From: UBA7239 sp964509075
Lineage (GTDB): Bacteria; Pseudomonadota; Gammaproteobacteria; Pseudomonadales; UBA7239
DNA length: 64,000 nucleotides
Direction of reading: 5' to 3'
Assembly: GCA_964509075.1 (NCBI GenBank)
Contig: CAZDWC010000003.1
Location: 1 to 64,000 of the forward strand
The first letter of the stretch is position 1. Each line of letters starts with the position of its first letter. The position numbers and the translations under genes are program-made. Positions 8,702-16,925 of this stretch are shown here, in pieces. The notes below the pieces were generated by a model, which saw nothing but the letters and a program-made list of their open reading frames with translations, searched no databases and was not told the DNA's origin.

Positions 8702-9253
8702 ATGACGGGTGCCACTGTGGCGATGAAACAGTCCCATCGACAGCCAGTTCTCAAACCGCAGGATTTCTATGTCCTGCTGGCCTTGGCTGCCTGTGATCAG
8801 CTGGAAACTACATATCCGGGGCTATCCGTCTATACCGGGTTGTCCATGTCCGAGATACATAGTGCCCTGAAACGGGCGGAAGTGGCCAGATTGTTGATGT
8901 TTGATGGCAAGCGGCCGCAGATTATTCGCCCTACCTTTATAGAGTTTCTGATCCACGGGGCCAAATATGCTTACCCGGCTGCTCGCGGCAGCATGGTGGT
9001 CGGTGTGCCCACGGGCTATGCGGCGGCTCCTCTCAGCGAACATATCGCACCCTCGGCTGACCCTGTGCCAGTGTGGCCAGCACTGGACGGTACTGTGCGC
9101 GGCATTGCCTTGATTCCCCTGTACCCGGCTGTACCAGCTGCCGCGTTGCGCAGTCCTAAACTTTATGAATGTCTGGCGTTGTTCGATGCGATTCGGGCCG
9201 GTAATGCCTGTGAAAGAAAGTTGGCAGAAGAGCTGTTTGAGGTGCGTCTGTGA
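8702..9253 (+). CDS. HTH-type protein, partner of a nucleotidyltransferase
   Basis: 183 residues from ATG 8702; a GTG at 8657 and an ATG at 8723 are also in frame and no start has a convincing ribosome binding site. The N-terminal half (PQDFYVLLALAA, then a helix-turn-helix-like segment GLSVYTGLSMSEIHSALKRAE) resembles MarR-like winged-helix proteins found as two-gene units with AbiEii-like nucleotidyltransferases. The C-terminal half (RGSMVVGVPTGYAAAPL onward) is typical of that group. The 4-base overlap with the next reading frame supports the pairing. Because the partner is broken here, this gene may be a leftover half of a toxin-antitoxin-like or defence module. Confidence 0.6.
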   Translation: MTGATVAMKQSHRQPVLKPQDFYVLLALAACDQLETTYPGLSVYTGLSMSEIHSALKRAEVARLLMFDGKRPQIIRPTFIEFLIHGAKYAYPAARGSMVVGVPTGYAAAPLSEHIAPSADPVPVWPALDGTVRGIALIPLYPAVPAAALRSPKLYECLALFDAIRAGNACERKLAEELFEVRL

Positions 9254-9689
9254 TTGCTGGTGATCCCAATATCCAGAGTGTGGAGTTGGTCGTTGCAGCA
9301 TTGGGGCCGCTCAGGGATGAACTGGTGCTGGTTGGAGGCTGTGCCGCCAGTTTATTGATAGATACGCCCACATCACCACCGCCTCGCCAGCCTTTCTGGC
9401 TACCAAATTTGAGGCATTCCACAGTCGCGGCAAGCAGGATGTGCGGATGAGCCACGATTTTGAAGACATCATCAATGTGGTGGAAGGACGTTCGGCCATT
9501 GTTGCAGAGATAGCCAGTTGTCAGCCGGCATTGCGTGCCTGGCTCGCAGAACAGTTTGCTGCCATTTTGGCGACACCGGATTTCATGAATGCTTTGCCGG
9601 GACTCGTGGCCTATGACGAACTGCATGCGCGCCGTGTAAGTGCGGTCAAGGACAGGATATTGGCGATAGCCGGACTAGAAGCTGGATAA
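9250..9689 (+). pseudogene. AbiEii-like nucleotidyltransferase, internally deleted and frameshifted
   Basis: The first frame (from 9250) encodes an N-terminus ending in ELVLVGGCAASLLIDTP, the usual start of this nucleotidyltransferase family. It should be followed by a region with the catalytic Asp residues (T-x-D-x-D type). Instead the sequence jumps at about 9370-9390 to a different frame encoding PAFLATKFEAFHSRGK and then DFEDIINVVEGR, the conserved C-terminal half, continuing to 9689. About 145 codons remain against roughly 230 expected, so the central catalytic block is deleted with a frame change. It cannot make a working enzyme. Confidence 0.75.
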
Positions 9690-9878
9690 GTTCATAGGCA
9701 GATATCTCCTGTTGAGCCTACCATGCCCGAAAACCTGGTCAGGAACGTGTACAGATGCGCGTGTGATCGAGTTTCTGCAAAGCAGGCTGCAGGCAGCACC
9801 TGATAACGTGGTGGCACTGCCATCGCGTCATGCTGTATAAACCTGAAGCCATATCAGTAACCACAATGGAAAAATCGA
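9690..9878. other. Intergenic stretch, no clear feature
   Basis: No gene or terminator recognised. A short open segment around 9762-9839 (VIEFLQSRLQAAPDNV) could be a gene fragment, but it has no start signal and no family I can name. Confidence 0.4.
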
Positions 9879-10529
9879 ATGAATATTTACAGCTTTGCCA
9901 CTTTTAATCTCACCAAACTCTTGCTCACTGCCGAAGAGCTGGGCATGCCCTGCCAACTGCATCTGCTCGACCCGATGAAGGGTGAGCATAAAACACCTGA
10001 GCATCTTGCAAGGCACCCTATGGGCAAAGTGCCTGCGGTCGAGATTAACGGTCAATATTATTTTGAAAGTAATTCTATCTGCCGGCTGATGGCAGAGCTG
10101 AATGGCAACAAACTTTACGGCAATAGCCCGGAAGAGCGCGCGCATATCAACGAATGGGTAGACATGATCGGTTACCACATTGGCCGCTGGCTGACCGTGT
10201 ATTTTTTTGAAGAGCTGGTAAAGCCGATTTTGATGAAAGGCCAGGAGCCCAATGCGGCCGCACTCAAGGAGGCTGCAGGTTTTCTCCAACAGCAATTGCC
10301 TGTGCTGGAACAAGTGTTAAGCAAACACGCGTATATTACTGGCGACAAGATCACCATCGCGGACACTATCGGCTTCAGCATGCTGGATATTGCCGAATAC
10401 ACCAGCGTGGATTTGAGCGTCTATCCCCAGATCAGGAAATGGTACAACGCCATCAAAGCGCGGCCATCGTATAGTCAGGCCATGGCTAGAATGCCACAAG
10501 GAAAAATGTTTGCGGCTTTTGGTAAGTAG
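9879..10529 (+). CDS. Glutathione S-transferase family protein
   Basis: Cytosolic GST-fold protein of 216 residues, the usual length. The thioredoxin-like N-terminal domain (about 1-78) has the cis-Pro motif MGKVPAVEING and the glutathione gamma-glutamyl binding ES in YYFESNSICRLM. The all-helical C-terminal domain (about 88-210) has the N-capping motif ITIADTIGFSMLD. There is no Cys in the beta-class position near residue 10 (the N-terminus reads YSFATFNLTK), so the catalytic residue is probably a Ser or Thr. Likely role is conjugation or reduction of electrophiles; substrate unknown. Monocistronic. Confidence 0.85.
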   Translation: MNIYSFATFNLTKLLLTAEELGMPCQLHLLDPMKGEHKTPEHLARHPMGKVPAVEINGQYYFESNSICRLMAELNGNKLYGNSPEERAHINEWVDMIGYHIGRWLTVYFFEELVKPILMKGQEPNAAALKEAAGFLQQQLPVLEQVLSKHAYITGDKITIADTIGFSMLDIAEYTSVDLSVYPQIRKWYNAIKARPSYSQAMARMPQGKMFAAFGK

Positions 10530-10885
10530 CAATATGCCGTATCAGGATGGTAGGTGGATATCCGACGTTTGCACGAAGGCGTTCTAGTGCGTTATCGCCT
10601 CACGCCTGCACAGTTCAGCACATGGAAGAAAAAGCAGCGTATCTGACTCCGTTTGTCGAAAAACCTCGCATGACACCATGCTTTCTTGTTTTGCAAAACG
10701 TGGAATAGGTAATGTATAGCTAAGTCTTGTTTCTTTCTGGGTCGAGATGATCAGGCCGAGGCATTGGGGGTGTGGACCGTGGCAGGCAGGTGCATTCTTG
10801 ATCAGCCTGGCGCGCCCAAACACGGAGCCAGAAATCCGAGAAAGGTCTGGGGTGGGGTATTGCCCATTTTTTTGTTTGGAAATCC
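10530..10885. other. 356-base stretch without a gene
   Basis: Short frames on both strands have no start signals or recognisable products. The only structure seen is copy 2 of the palindromic element (10679-10707). It separates the GST gene from convergently oriented genes on the minus strand. Confidence 0.5.
10679..10707 (+). repeat. Dispersed 29-bp element with a palindromic core, copy 2
   Basis: Shares TGCTTTCTTGTTT and following bases with 8673-8701 (24 of 29). The palindromic core is TTTTGCAAAA at 10689-10698. It could be a binding site or the remains of a small repeat family. Confidence 0.4.
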
Positions 10886-11356
10886 TTACGGCGCAAGTGG
10901 GCGGCGAGCACCGCAGTAATGCTGTTGCCAGTATCGGTCGCTGAGGGAATCCAGCCTCACATATCCGCCGCTGGTAGGTGCATGTACAAAGCGTCCGTCG
11001 CCGACATAGATGCCAGCATGATCAGGCTCGTGTTGTCGTGTACGGAACAGGATCAGGTCGCCGCTGCGTAGTTCATCAAGGTCGGCACCGGCATCAGTCA
11101 GGGTGTCAAAATCACGCACGGTGCGTGGCAAGGAAAGGTTGGCGCCGCTGCGATAGGCGTAGTCGACGAGTCCGCTGCAATCAAAACCGTTGTCTGGTGA
11201 CTGGCCGCCGTAACGATAGGGTTTGCCTACCTGTTGCAGCGCGGCAAAAACCACAGCCTGTGCGCGCGAATCGTCTATTGCTGAGTGGTGATTGGCGCAA
11301 CCACTCAACAATATGCTGTAACACAGCGCAGCTAGCAAATATTGCAATTGACGCAT
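10886..11356 (-). CDS. NlpC/P60-family lipoprotein, cell-wall peptidase
   Basis: 156-residue lipoprotein with a signal peptide and lipobox LLSGC (lipidated C20), followed by an NlpC/P60 papain-like domain (about 33-150). The catalytic triad is C60 in FDCSGL, H113 in DHAGIYVG and H125 in FVHAP. Such enzymes cut the gamma-D-Glu to meso-diaminopimelate bond in peptidoglycan stem peptides (Spr/MepS-like). Probably outer-membrane anchored and involved in wall growth or turnover. It is 21 bases downstream of the DUF4177 gene on the same strand. Confidence 0.9.
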   Translation of the reverse strand: MRQLQYLLAALCYSILLSGCANHHSAIDDSRAQAVVFAALQQVGKPYRYGGQSPDNGFDCSGLVDYAYRSGANLSLPRTVRDFDTLTDAGADLDELRSGDLILFRTRQHEPDHAGIYVGDGRFVHAPTSGGYVRLDSLSDRYWQQHYCGARRPLAP

Positions 11357-11377
11357 GGATCTGATGCGCTCGTTTGC

Positions 11378-11596
11378 TCAGTGTATTGCGTCGCGCTCCA
11401 TGATTACTGTGTACGCTTCGCGCGTCCAGAACAACAGCATGCGGCGAATGTCCTTTTCCATCGTGATGACGCGCCAGCCTTGTCGAGCGTGTTTGTTGAG
11501 AAATTCGCTGAAATTTTCCGGGTCGACCTTTGATGAACCGAAAAACAGCGATCCAAGCAAGCCTTCCTGGTAGAGAATGACCTGATACTCTTTCAT
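11378..11596 (-). CDS. DUF4177-like small protein
   Basis: 72 residues with the DUF4177 pattern: an N-terminal strand MKEYQVILY, an amphipathic helix FSEFLNKHARQGWRVI, and a C-terminal strand ending in AYTVIMERD. AAAGGTG stands about 6 bases before the ATG. The family is widespread, small and functionally uncharacterised. It probably shares a transcript with the NlpC/P60 gene 21 bases downstream. Confidence 0.7.
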   Translation of the reverse strand: MKEYQVILYQEGLLGSLFFGSSKVDPENFSEFLNKHARQGWRVITMEKDIRRMLLFWTREAYTVIMERDAIH

Positions 11597-11845
11597 CGCA
11601 CCGCACCTTTAATGAGTGTTTGCAGATGCCGATCATAGCTTGTCTAACAACAGGTTGGCAGTGGTTGGCGGAGCAATATTTTCGCTCATGAAAACGCTCA
11701 GTAGGTGGAGGTGGCAGCGAGGGTAATTGGCTGCTCTGTATCATCAGCTAGGTTCACGGTGCAATAGGCATGTGTCAGCAGTGTGGCTTTTGTGCCGATC
11801 CCCGCTGGATATCATGTTGCGTGTGCTAGCGTATCTGCTCAAGCA
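11597..11845. other. Intergenic stretch downstream of the Anbu operon
   Basis: 249 bases between the DUF4177 start and the end of the Anbu gene. No gene, repeat or clear hairpin terminator is visible. It should hold the promoter of the DUF4177/NlpC pair. Confidence 0.4.
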
Positions 11846-12580
11846 TCAAGCGGGTAGCTCAATGTCGATTTCAGGCAGGTTGCCGAACAATTCATTAAGG
11901 CCGGTTGACCACGCACTGCGCAACTGTTGCAGATAGGGGTGGTTCTCCTCGAAGCGATAAGGTTCGTGCGGGCTGAAGTCTTCGCTGCGGTGCAGCAGCA
12001 CATCAATCGGCGGGCCTACAGAAATGTTGGAGCGTATTGTCGAGTCGAATGAAATCAGCGCACATGTGACCGCTTGTGACAGCGAGGTTTTTGCGGTGAT
12101 GACGCGATCAATAATTGGTTTGCCGTATTTGCTTTCACCGATCTGGAAATATGGCGTGTCGGCCGTGGCTTCTATGAAATTGCCTTGCGCATAAACGTTG
12201 AACAGCCGCGGTTGTTCGCCGCGAATCTGGCCTCCGACAATCAGGCTGCAGCTGTAATCGACACCGCCTTGCGCCTCCTGTCCGGAATCGCGTTTGATGA
12301 CATCGCGCACGGTGCGGCCCACTTGTGTCGCCACATCGTACAGACTGTGCATGCCGAGAATGTGTTCATCGTTGTGGCGAATCTGTTTCTGCAACAGGCT
12401 GATCACCGATTGCGTGGTGGCCAGATTGCCGGCACTGACAATGATGATGCGACGATCGCTACCGTCCTGGAATAAATGCATCTTGCGGAAAGTGGCGATG
12501 TGATCGACACCGGCATTGGTGCGTGAATCCGAGGCAAACAACAGCCCCTCTTCCAGCAACATGGCAACGCAGTACGTCAT
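11846..12580 (-). CDS. Anbu, proteasome-like peptidase
   Basis: Bacterial proteasome/HslV relative (Ntn-hydrolase) of 244 residues. After Met removal the chain begins TYCVAML, giving catalytic Thr1. D17 (in FASDSRTNAG) and K32 (in ATFRKMH) take the places of the proteasome D17/K33, so the active site looks intact. The C-terminus contains SVGPPIDVLLHR, typical of Anbu. Anbu proteins form self-compartmentalised open-ring or helical assemblies without a dedicated ATPase. It is the last gene of a seven-gene minus-strand array with transglutaminase-like, alpha-E and ATP-grasp genes, the recurring context of this family. It is 54 bases after the nearest transglutaminase gene. Substrates are unknown. 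Confidence 0.93.
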   Translation of the reverse strand: MTYCVAMLLEEGLLFASDSRTNAGVDHIATFRKMHLFQDGSDRRIIIVSAGNLATTQSVISLLQKQIRHNDEHILGMHSLYDVATQVGRTVRDVIKRDSGQEAQGGVDYSCSLIVGGQIRGEQPRLFNVYAQGNFIEATADTPYFQIGESKYGKPIIDRVITAKTSLSQAVTCALISFDSTIRSNISVGPPIDVLLHRSEDFSPHEPYRFEENHPYLQQLRSAWSTGLNELFGNLPEIDIELPA

Positions 12581-12634
12581 GGCAAAAATGTTCTCGTCAG
12601 CAGGAAAAGTTTTGAACCGACATCATCATGCGGC

Positions 12635-13426
12635 TCACTGGTCCATCATGCGCACGCGCGCCGTGGCTTCCAGTTTTTCGTGGCCACCGCCGTTGCGCAT
12701 ACCGCGCACGGGGCAGGCTTCCAGATAGTCCATGCCGACAGCCAGTTTCAGGTGTTGATGGCCAGCTTCCACACCGTTGGCGATATCCAGCCCCCACCAG
12801 TAATCGTCCATCCACACTTCCACCCAGGCGTGACTGGCGACATGTTCAGTGCTGGTGGTGTACAGATAACCGCTGACATAACGCGCCGGCAAGCCGAGTG
12901 CGTGCGCACAGGCGAGGTAGACGTGCGCGAAATCCTGGCACACGCCCTGGCGTTTGCCGAAGGCTTCGGCTGCCGTGGTGCAGCTGGTGGTTTCGCCACT
13001 CTGGAATGTCATGTGTTCGCGCAGTTTTTCCATCAATTGCCACGCCGCTTTTTCCGGAAAGCACTCGGCGGTGTCGGTAAGGGGTTGCACAAACTCGACA
13101 ATGGCGCGGTCGGCCGTGGTCAGTGGTGTGGCGCGCAGGAAAATCAGTGGCGACAGGTTGCCCGTGCTTTCGCGTGCGCAGTCTTCCACGTCAACATATC
13201 CTTCGGCTTCGATGACGATATCCTGGTGCGGAAAATCGACGGTGATCACGTGCATGATGTTGCCATAGGCGTCCACCGAGCGAGAGGCCTGTGCCGGCAG
13301 GCGCAAATCCCACGACAGGATTTTCTGTCTTGCGGAATCGTGCGGTGTAAGGCGCAGGTACTGTGTGCTGTGTGCGACAAAATCCTCATAGCGGTAGGCT
13401 GTGGTGTGATGGATGTGCAATCGCAT
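12635..13426 (-). CDS. Transglutaminase-like cysteine protease (module A)
   Basis: 263 residues. The N-terminal beta-rich domain (about 1-95, opening MRLHIHHTTAYRYEDFV) is the bacterial transglutaminase N-domain. The core has Cys in QGVCQDFAHVYL, His in ASHAWVEVW and Asp in LDIANG, where most relatives have DPTN. Members are predicted peptidases or amide-bond transferases in ATP-grasp/alpha-E operons. No signal peptide, so probably cytoplasmic. Lies 55 bases after the alpha-E gene and 54 before anbu. Confidence 0.88.
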   Translation of the reverse strand: MRLHIHHTTAYRYEDFVAHSTQYLRLTPHDSARQKILSWDLRLPAQASRSVDAYGNIMHVITVDFPHQDIVIEAEGYVDVEDCARESTGNLSPLIFLRATPLTTADRAIVEFVQPLTDTAECFPEKAAWQLMEKLREHMTFQSGETTSCTTAAEAFGKRQGVCQDFAHVYLACAHALGLPARYVSGYLYTTSTEHVASHAWVEVWMDDYWWGLDIANGVEAGHQHLKLAVGMDYLEACPVRGMRNGGGHEKLEATARVRMMDQ

Positions 13427-13481
13427 GGTGCGTTCCTCTTTTCTCTGCTCTTGGTTGCCGTTTTTTTACAACTGCTACTCG

Positions 13482-14402
13482 TCAGACAGCTTCAAAATAA
13501 CTTTGACGGATTTCATCGCCAATGTCGTTGATCGTCAGCAAGAAACTCTCCAGGAAACCGGTAAGACCCTGCTGTTGTAGTTCATCGATGGAGCCGAATT
13601 CCAGTTGCGCCAGCAGCGTGCGCGCAATGCCCTTGGCGCGGCGACCCTGCGGCCCGCGTATCTGTGCGAGGATGCTGTTGATTTCTTCCAGACAGGCGCG
13701 CAGCGAGCGCGGTGCATCCGAACGCAGGATGAGCATTTCGGCAACCGTTGTCACATCCAGGCGGCCGAGGTAGGCATCCTGATGCGCTTCCAGTGCGCCG
13801 AGCGCCTGCAGCAGTGCTGTCCACTGGTAATAGTCGCGCAGCGAATTCTGTTCTTCGCTGACATCCATCTGTTTTACGCACAGCAATCGCGCGCTGTTGT
13901 CGGCGCGTTCGAGAAAGGTGCCGAGACGCAGGAAGTGAAAGGCATCGCCGCGCGCCAGTGTGCCGTAGGCCGTGCCTCGCCACAGGTGCGAGCGCTCTTT
14001 CACCCAGTCGCAAAACGGTTTCAGGGCCGGCGGTTGTGCGCGCATGCGGTTGAGTTCAATCCACGTCGCGTTAATCGTTTCCCACATTTCTGCGGTGATG
14101 CGACCGCGCACCGCGTGGGCATTTTCACGCGCACGGCGAAACGAGTGATAGATACTCCCGTGATGTTCCGGGTGCCAGGCGAGAAAGCGGTACAGTTCGC
14201 TGACATTCAGGCGCGAATGTTCGGTCCAGAAATCGGCGACGGTGCCAGTCACGCGCAAGGGCGCAGCCAGTTCCTGTTCGGCAGAACGGCCGGATGGCAT
14301 CATCGCCATCGAGTGGCTGATTTCCAGCATGCGCGCTGTGTTTTCGGCACGCTCCAGCCAGCGCGACAACCAGTACAGATCGGATGCGGTGCGGCTCAGC
14401 AT
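13482..14402 (-). CDS. Alpha-E domain protein (module A)
   Basis: 306-residue, all-helical alpha-E family protein. Diagnostic opening MLSRTASDLYWLSRWLERAE and the internal LERADNSARLL, a repeat of the same R-x-x-E-R-A-(D/E)-N type. Alpha-E proteins have no known enzymatic activity and occur almost only beside circularly permuted ATP-grasp and transglutaminase genes, so they probably act as a partner or scaffold. Its start overlaps the end of the ATP-grasp gene by 7 bases, implying translational coupling and a 1:1 complex. The same domain is fused to the ATP-grasp in the module B protein (16926-19526). Confidence 0.9.
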   Translation of the reverse strand: MLSRTASDLYWLSRWLERAENTARMLEISHSMAMMPSGRSAEQELAAPLRVTGTVADFWTEHSRLNVSELYRFLAWHPEHHGSIYHSFRRARENAHAVRGRITAEMWETINATWIELNRMRAQPPALKPFCDWVKERSHLWRGTAYGTLARGDAFHFLRLGTFLERADNSARLLCVKQMDVSEEQNSLRDYYQWTALLQALGALEAHQDAYLGRLDVTTVAEMLILRSDAPRSLRACLEEINSILAQIRGPQGRRAKGIARTLLAQLEFGSIDELQQQGLTGFLESFLLTINDIGDEIRQSYFEAV

Positions 14403-15850
14403 GGAAAACCCTCCCTGGCATGTTCATCCGCCAGTACCCAGGTGTCCTTGGTGCCGCCACCTTGCGAGGAGTTGACCACCAGCGAACCTTTTTTTAACGC
14501 TACACGCGTGAGGCCACCGGGCACGATGCGTGTTTCCTGCCCGGACAACACAAACGGGCGCAAGTCGATGTGGCGCGGTGCAATGCCTTCGTCAACCAGT
14601 GTCGGGCACGTGGATAATGACAGCGTTGGCTGCGCAATATAGTTTTGCGGATGCTTGTGGATCAGCGTGCGGAAATGTTCGATTTCCTCTTTGGATGCAG
14701 CGGGCCCGACGAGCATGCCGTAACCGCCGGCGCCGTGCACTTCTTTCACCACCAGTTCGGCGAGATGCGCATCGACATAGGCGAGATCATCCGCTTTGCG
14801 CAAACACCAGGTGGGCACATTGTTGAGGATAGGTTCTTCACCGAGATAAAAGCGCACCATGTCCGGCACATACGGATAAATGGATTTGTCATCTGCGACG
14901 CCGGTGCCAATCGCGTTCGACAGAATGACATTGCCCGCACGATAAACCGAGAGCAAACCCGGTACGCCGAGCATGGAATCGGCGCGAAAGGCGAGTGGAT
15001 CGAGAAACGCATCATCAAGACGGCGATAGATAACATCCACCTGACGCGGGCCGGTGGTGGTGCGCATGAACAGTTTTTCATTCTTGATGAACAGATCCTG
15101 GCCTTCCACCAGCGTCACGCCCATTTCGCGCGCGAGAAACGCATGTTCGAAGTACGCGCTGTTGTAGCGGCCGGGTGTGAGCACGACCACGGTGGGGTTA
15201 TCCACTGGCGAGGCTTCGCGCAAGGTTTTCAGCAATAGATTCGGGTAGTGCTCCACCGGCGAGATGCGATGTTCGGCAAACAATTCCGGAAACAATCGCA
15301 TCATCATCTTGCGATTTTCCAGCATGTAGGAAACGCCGGACGGCACGCGCAGATTGTCTTCCAGCACGTAATAGTTGCCGTCGTTGTGGCGCACCAGATC
15401 AATGCCGGCAATATGTGCGTAGAGATCGCGATACAGCGACACACCTTGCATTGCTACTTGATACTGCGCGTTGCACAACACTTCATCGGCGGGCACGATG
15501 CCGGCCTTGATGATGGCCTGTTCGCTGTAGATGTCTTTCAGAAAGGCATTGAGTGTGGCCACGCGCTGGCGCAGGCCTTTTTCCAGCAGTTGCCATTCCG
15601 AGGCGGGAATGATGCGCGGTACAAAATCAAACGGAATCAGCCGCTCGGCGCCTTCTTCCTCGCCGTAAACCGCGAAGGTAATGCCGACGCGCTGGAACAA
15701 CAGTTCAGCTTCGCTGCGTTTGGCGCGCAGTTCCTGCTCGGCAACTTTGGACAACCACTGGTGATAGGTCTGGTAGGCTGCGCGCGGCTTGCTGGCGTCG
15801 AGCAGCATTTCATCAAAGATGCCTGCGGGGGGTGGCAGTACGGCACTCAT
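14396..15850 (-). CDS. Circularly permuted ATP-grasp ligase (module A)
   Basis: 484-residue circularly permuted ATP-grasp protein (type 2). Seen: YNSAYFEHAFLAREMG (about 233-248), DVIYRRLDDAFLDPL, the glycine-rich nucleotide-binding segment VKEVHGAGGYGMLVG, and the permuted metal/phosphate-binding end IDLRPFV with PGGLTRVA and GGGTKDTWVL. ATP-grasp enzymes form amide bonds through acyl-phosphates; for this subgroup a peptide ligase or tagging role is predicted but not shown. Followed by the overlapping alpha-E gene. The 159-base gap upstream is the largest in the array and could hold an internal promoter. Confidence 0.9.
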   Translation of the reverse strand: MSAVLPPPAGIFDEMLLDASKPRAAYQTYHQWLSKVAEQELRAKRSEAELLFQRVGITFAVYGEEEGAERLIPFDFVPRIIPASEWQLLEKGLRQRVATLNAFLKDIYSEQAIIKAGIVPADEVLCNAQYQVAMQGVSLYRDLYAHIAGIDLVRHNDGNYYVLEDNLRVPSGVSYMLENRKMMMRLFPELFAEHRISPVEHYPNLLLKTLREASPVDNPTVVVLTPGRYNSAYFEHAFLAREMGVTLVEGQDLFIKNEKLFMRTTTGPRQVDVIYRRLDDAFLDPLAFRADSMLGVPGLLSVYRAGNVILSNAIGTGVADDKSIYPYVPDMVRFYLGEEPILNNVPTWCLRKADDLAYVDAHLAELVVKEVHGAGGYGMLVGPAASKEEIEHFRTLIHKHPQNYIAQPTLSLSTCPTLVDEGIAPRHIDLRPFVLSGQETRIVPGGLTRVALKKGSLVVNSSQGGGTKDTWVLADEHAREGFPC

Positions 15851-16009
15851 ACCTGCTTCCTTCTTGTTTCAGTAAGGGAAGAGCAAACGGCGTGCCAGCA
15901 AAATCGGCCATTCACGGACAGGATTCAGGTCTGTACTACCAGAAAAATCCCATTCTGGTGCAGGGCTGCTGCAGATCGGCAATATGCGCCCTGTTGTGGG
16001 GCGCCGGAT

Positions 16010-16912
16010 TTATTCAACAGGCGTCACTGTGACTTTTACTTCCAGTGCATGCTGGCCGCCGCCGAGCACCACGCCGCGCAGCGGCGAGATGTCGCTGAAG
16101 TCGCGGCCCCAGGCGAGGGTGATGTGTTCGTTGCCGGGCAGCATGTTGTTGGTGGGATCGAAATCCACCCAGCCGTTGACGGGGCAGAACACGGAGACCC
16201 AGGCGTGCGAGGCATCGGCGCCGATCAGTCGCGGCTGGCCCGGTGGCGGTTGCGTGAGCAGGTAGCCGCTGACATAGCGCGCGGCCAGCCCGCGTGAGCG
16301 CAGACAGGCGATCATCAAATGCGCGAAGTCCTGGCAGACGCCGCGTTTGTGTTCGAGCACTTGCAGCAGCGGCGTGGTGACTTCGGTGGCGCTGCTGTCA
16401 AACGTGAATTCGGTGAAGATTTTTTTCATCAGTTGCTGCGCGCAAACCAGCAGCGGTGCGCCGGCGGGAAAACAGTCATCGCCGTATTGCACAAACACTT
16501 TTTTCAGGCGCACAGCTGGTGATTCATAGCGGAACTGGCAGGCGTCCAGCGTGCTGGCAGCGGGCGGCGTATCGGCGCGGTAATCGAGCAGCGCGCACAC
16601 GCTTTCCCACGCGGGTGATTGTTCTGCCGCCGGCATGGCGCGCGCGTGCACGGCGATATCGAGTTCGGCCGTCAGCGCCAGCGTGTGGTGCGGTGTTTCA
16701 AATGCCAGGCGTGTGAGCGGATTGCCGAACATGTCAGTGCTGTGTTGTTGCCGTGTGGCATCGGGCGTTATGGCTAGCGTTTGCGACAGACACTGCTGCC
16801 AGCTGCAAGCGCGCGGAAACAAATGCACCAGTTGTTGTGACAGCGCCACCGGCACGCTGTAGTGATAACGCGTTTCGTGAGTGATGCGGTAGCGGGCTGC
16901 GGCTGGGTTCAT
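16010..16912 (-). CDS. Transglutaminase-like cysteine protease (module B)
   Basis: 300 residues from the ATG at 16912, chosen because MNPAAARYRITHETRYHYS puts the N-domain at its usual distance; the frame upstream to 17017 would overlap the preceding gene. N-domain about 1-95, core with Cys in RGVCQDFAHLMI, His in ASHAWVSVF and Asp in FDPTNNM, so the canonical triad is complete. A LGGGQHALEVKV tail resembles the NGGGHEKLEATARV tail of the module A homologue, marking them as paralogues. It starts 13 bases after the ATP-grasp/alpha-E fusion. Confidence 0.88.
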   Translation of the reverse strand: MNPAAARYRITHETRYHYSVPVALSQQLVHLFPRACSWQQCLSQTLAITPDATRQQHSTDMFGNPLTRLAFETPHHTLALTAELDIAVHARAMPAAEQSPAWESVCALLDYRADTPPAASTLDACQFRYESPAVRLKKVFVQYGDDCFPAGAPLLVCAQQLMKKIFTEFTFDSSATEVTTPLLQVLEHKRGVCQDFAHLMIACLRSRGLAARYVSGYLLTQPPPGQPRLIGADASHAWVSVFCPVNGWVDFDPTNNMLPGNEHITLAWGRDFSDISPLRGVVLGGGQHALEVKVTVTPVE

Positions 16913-16925
16913 AAAGATGTGTGAT

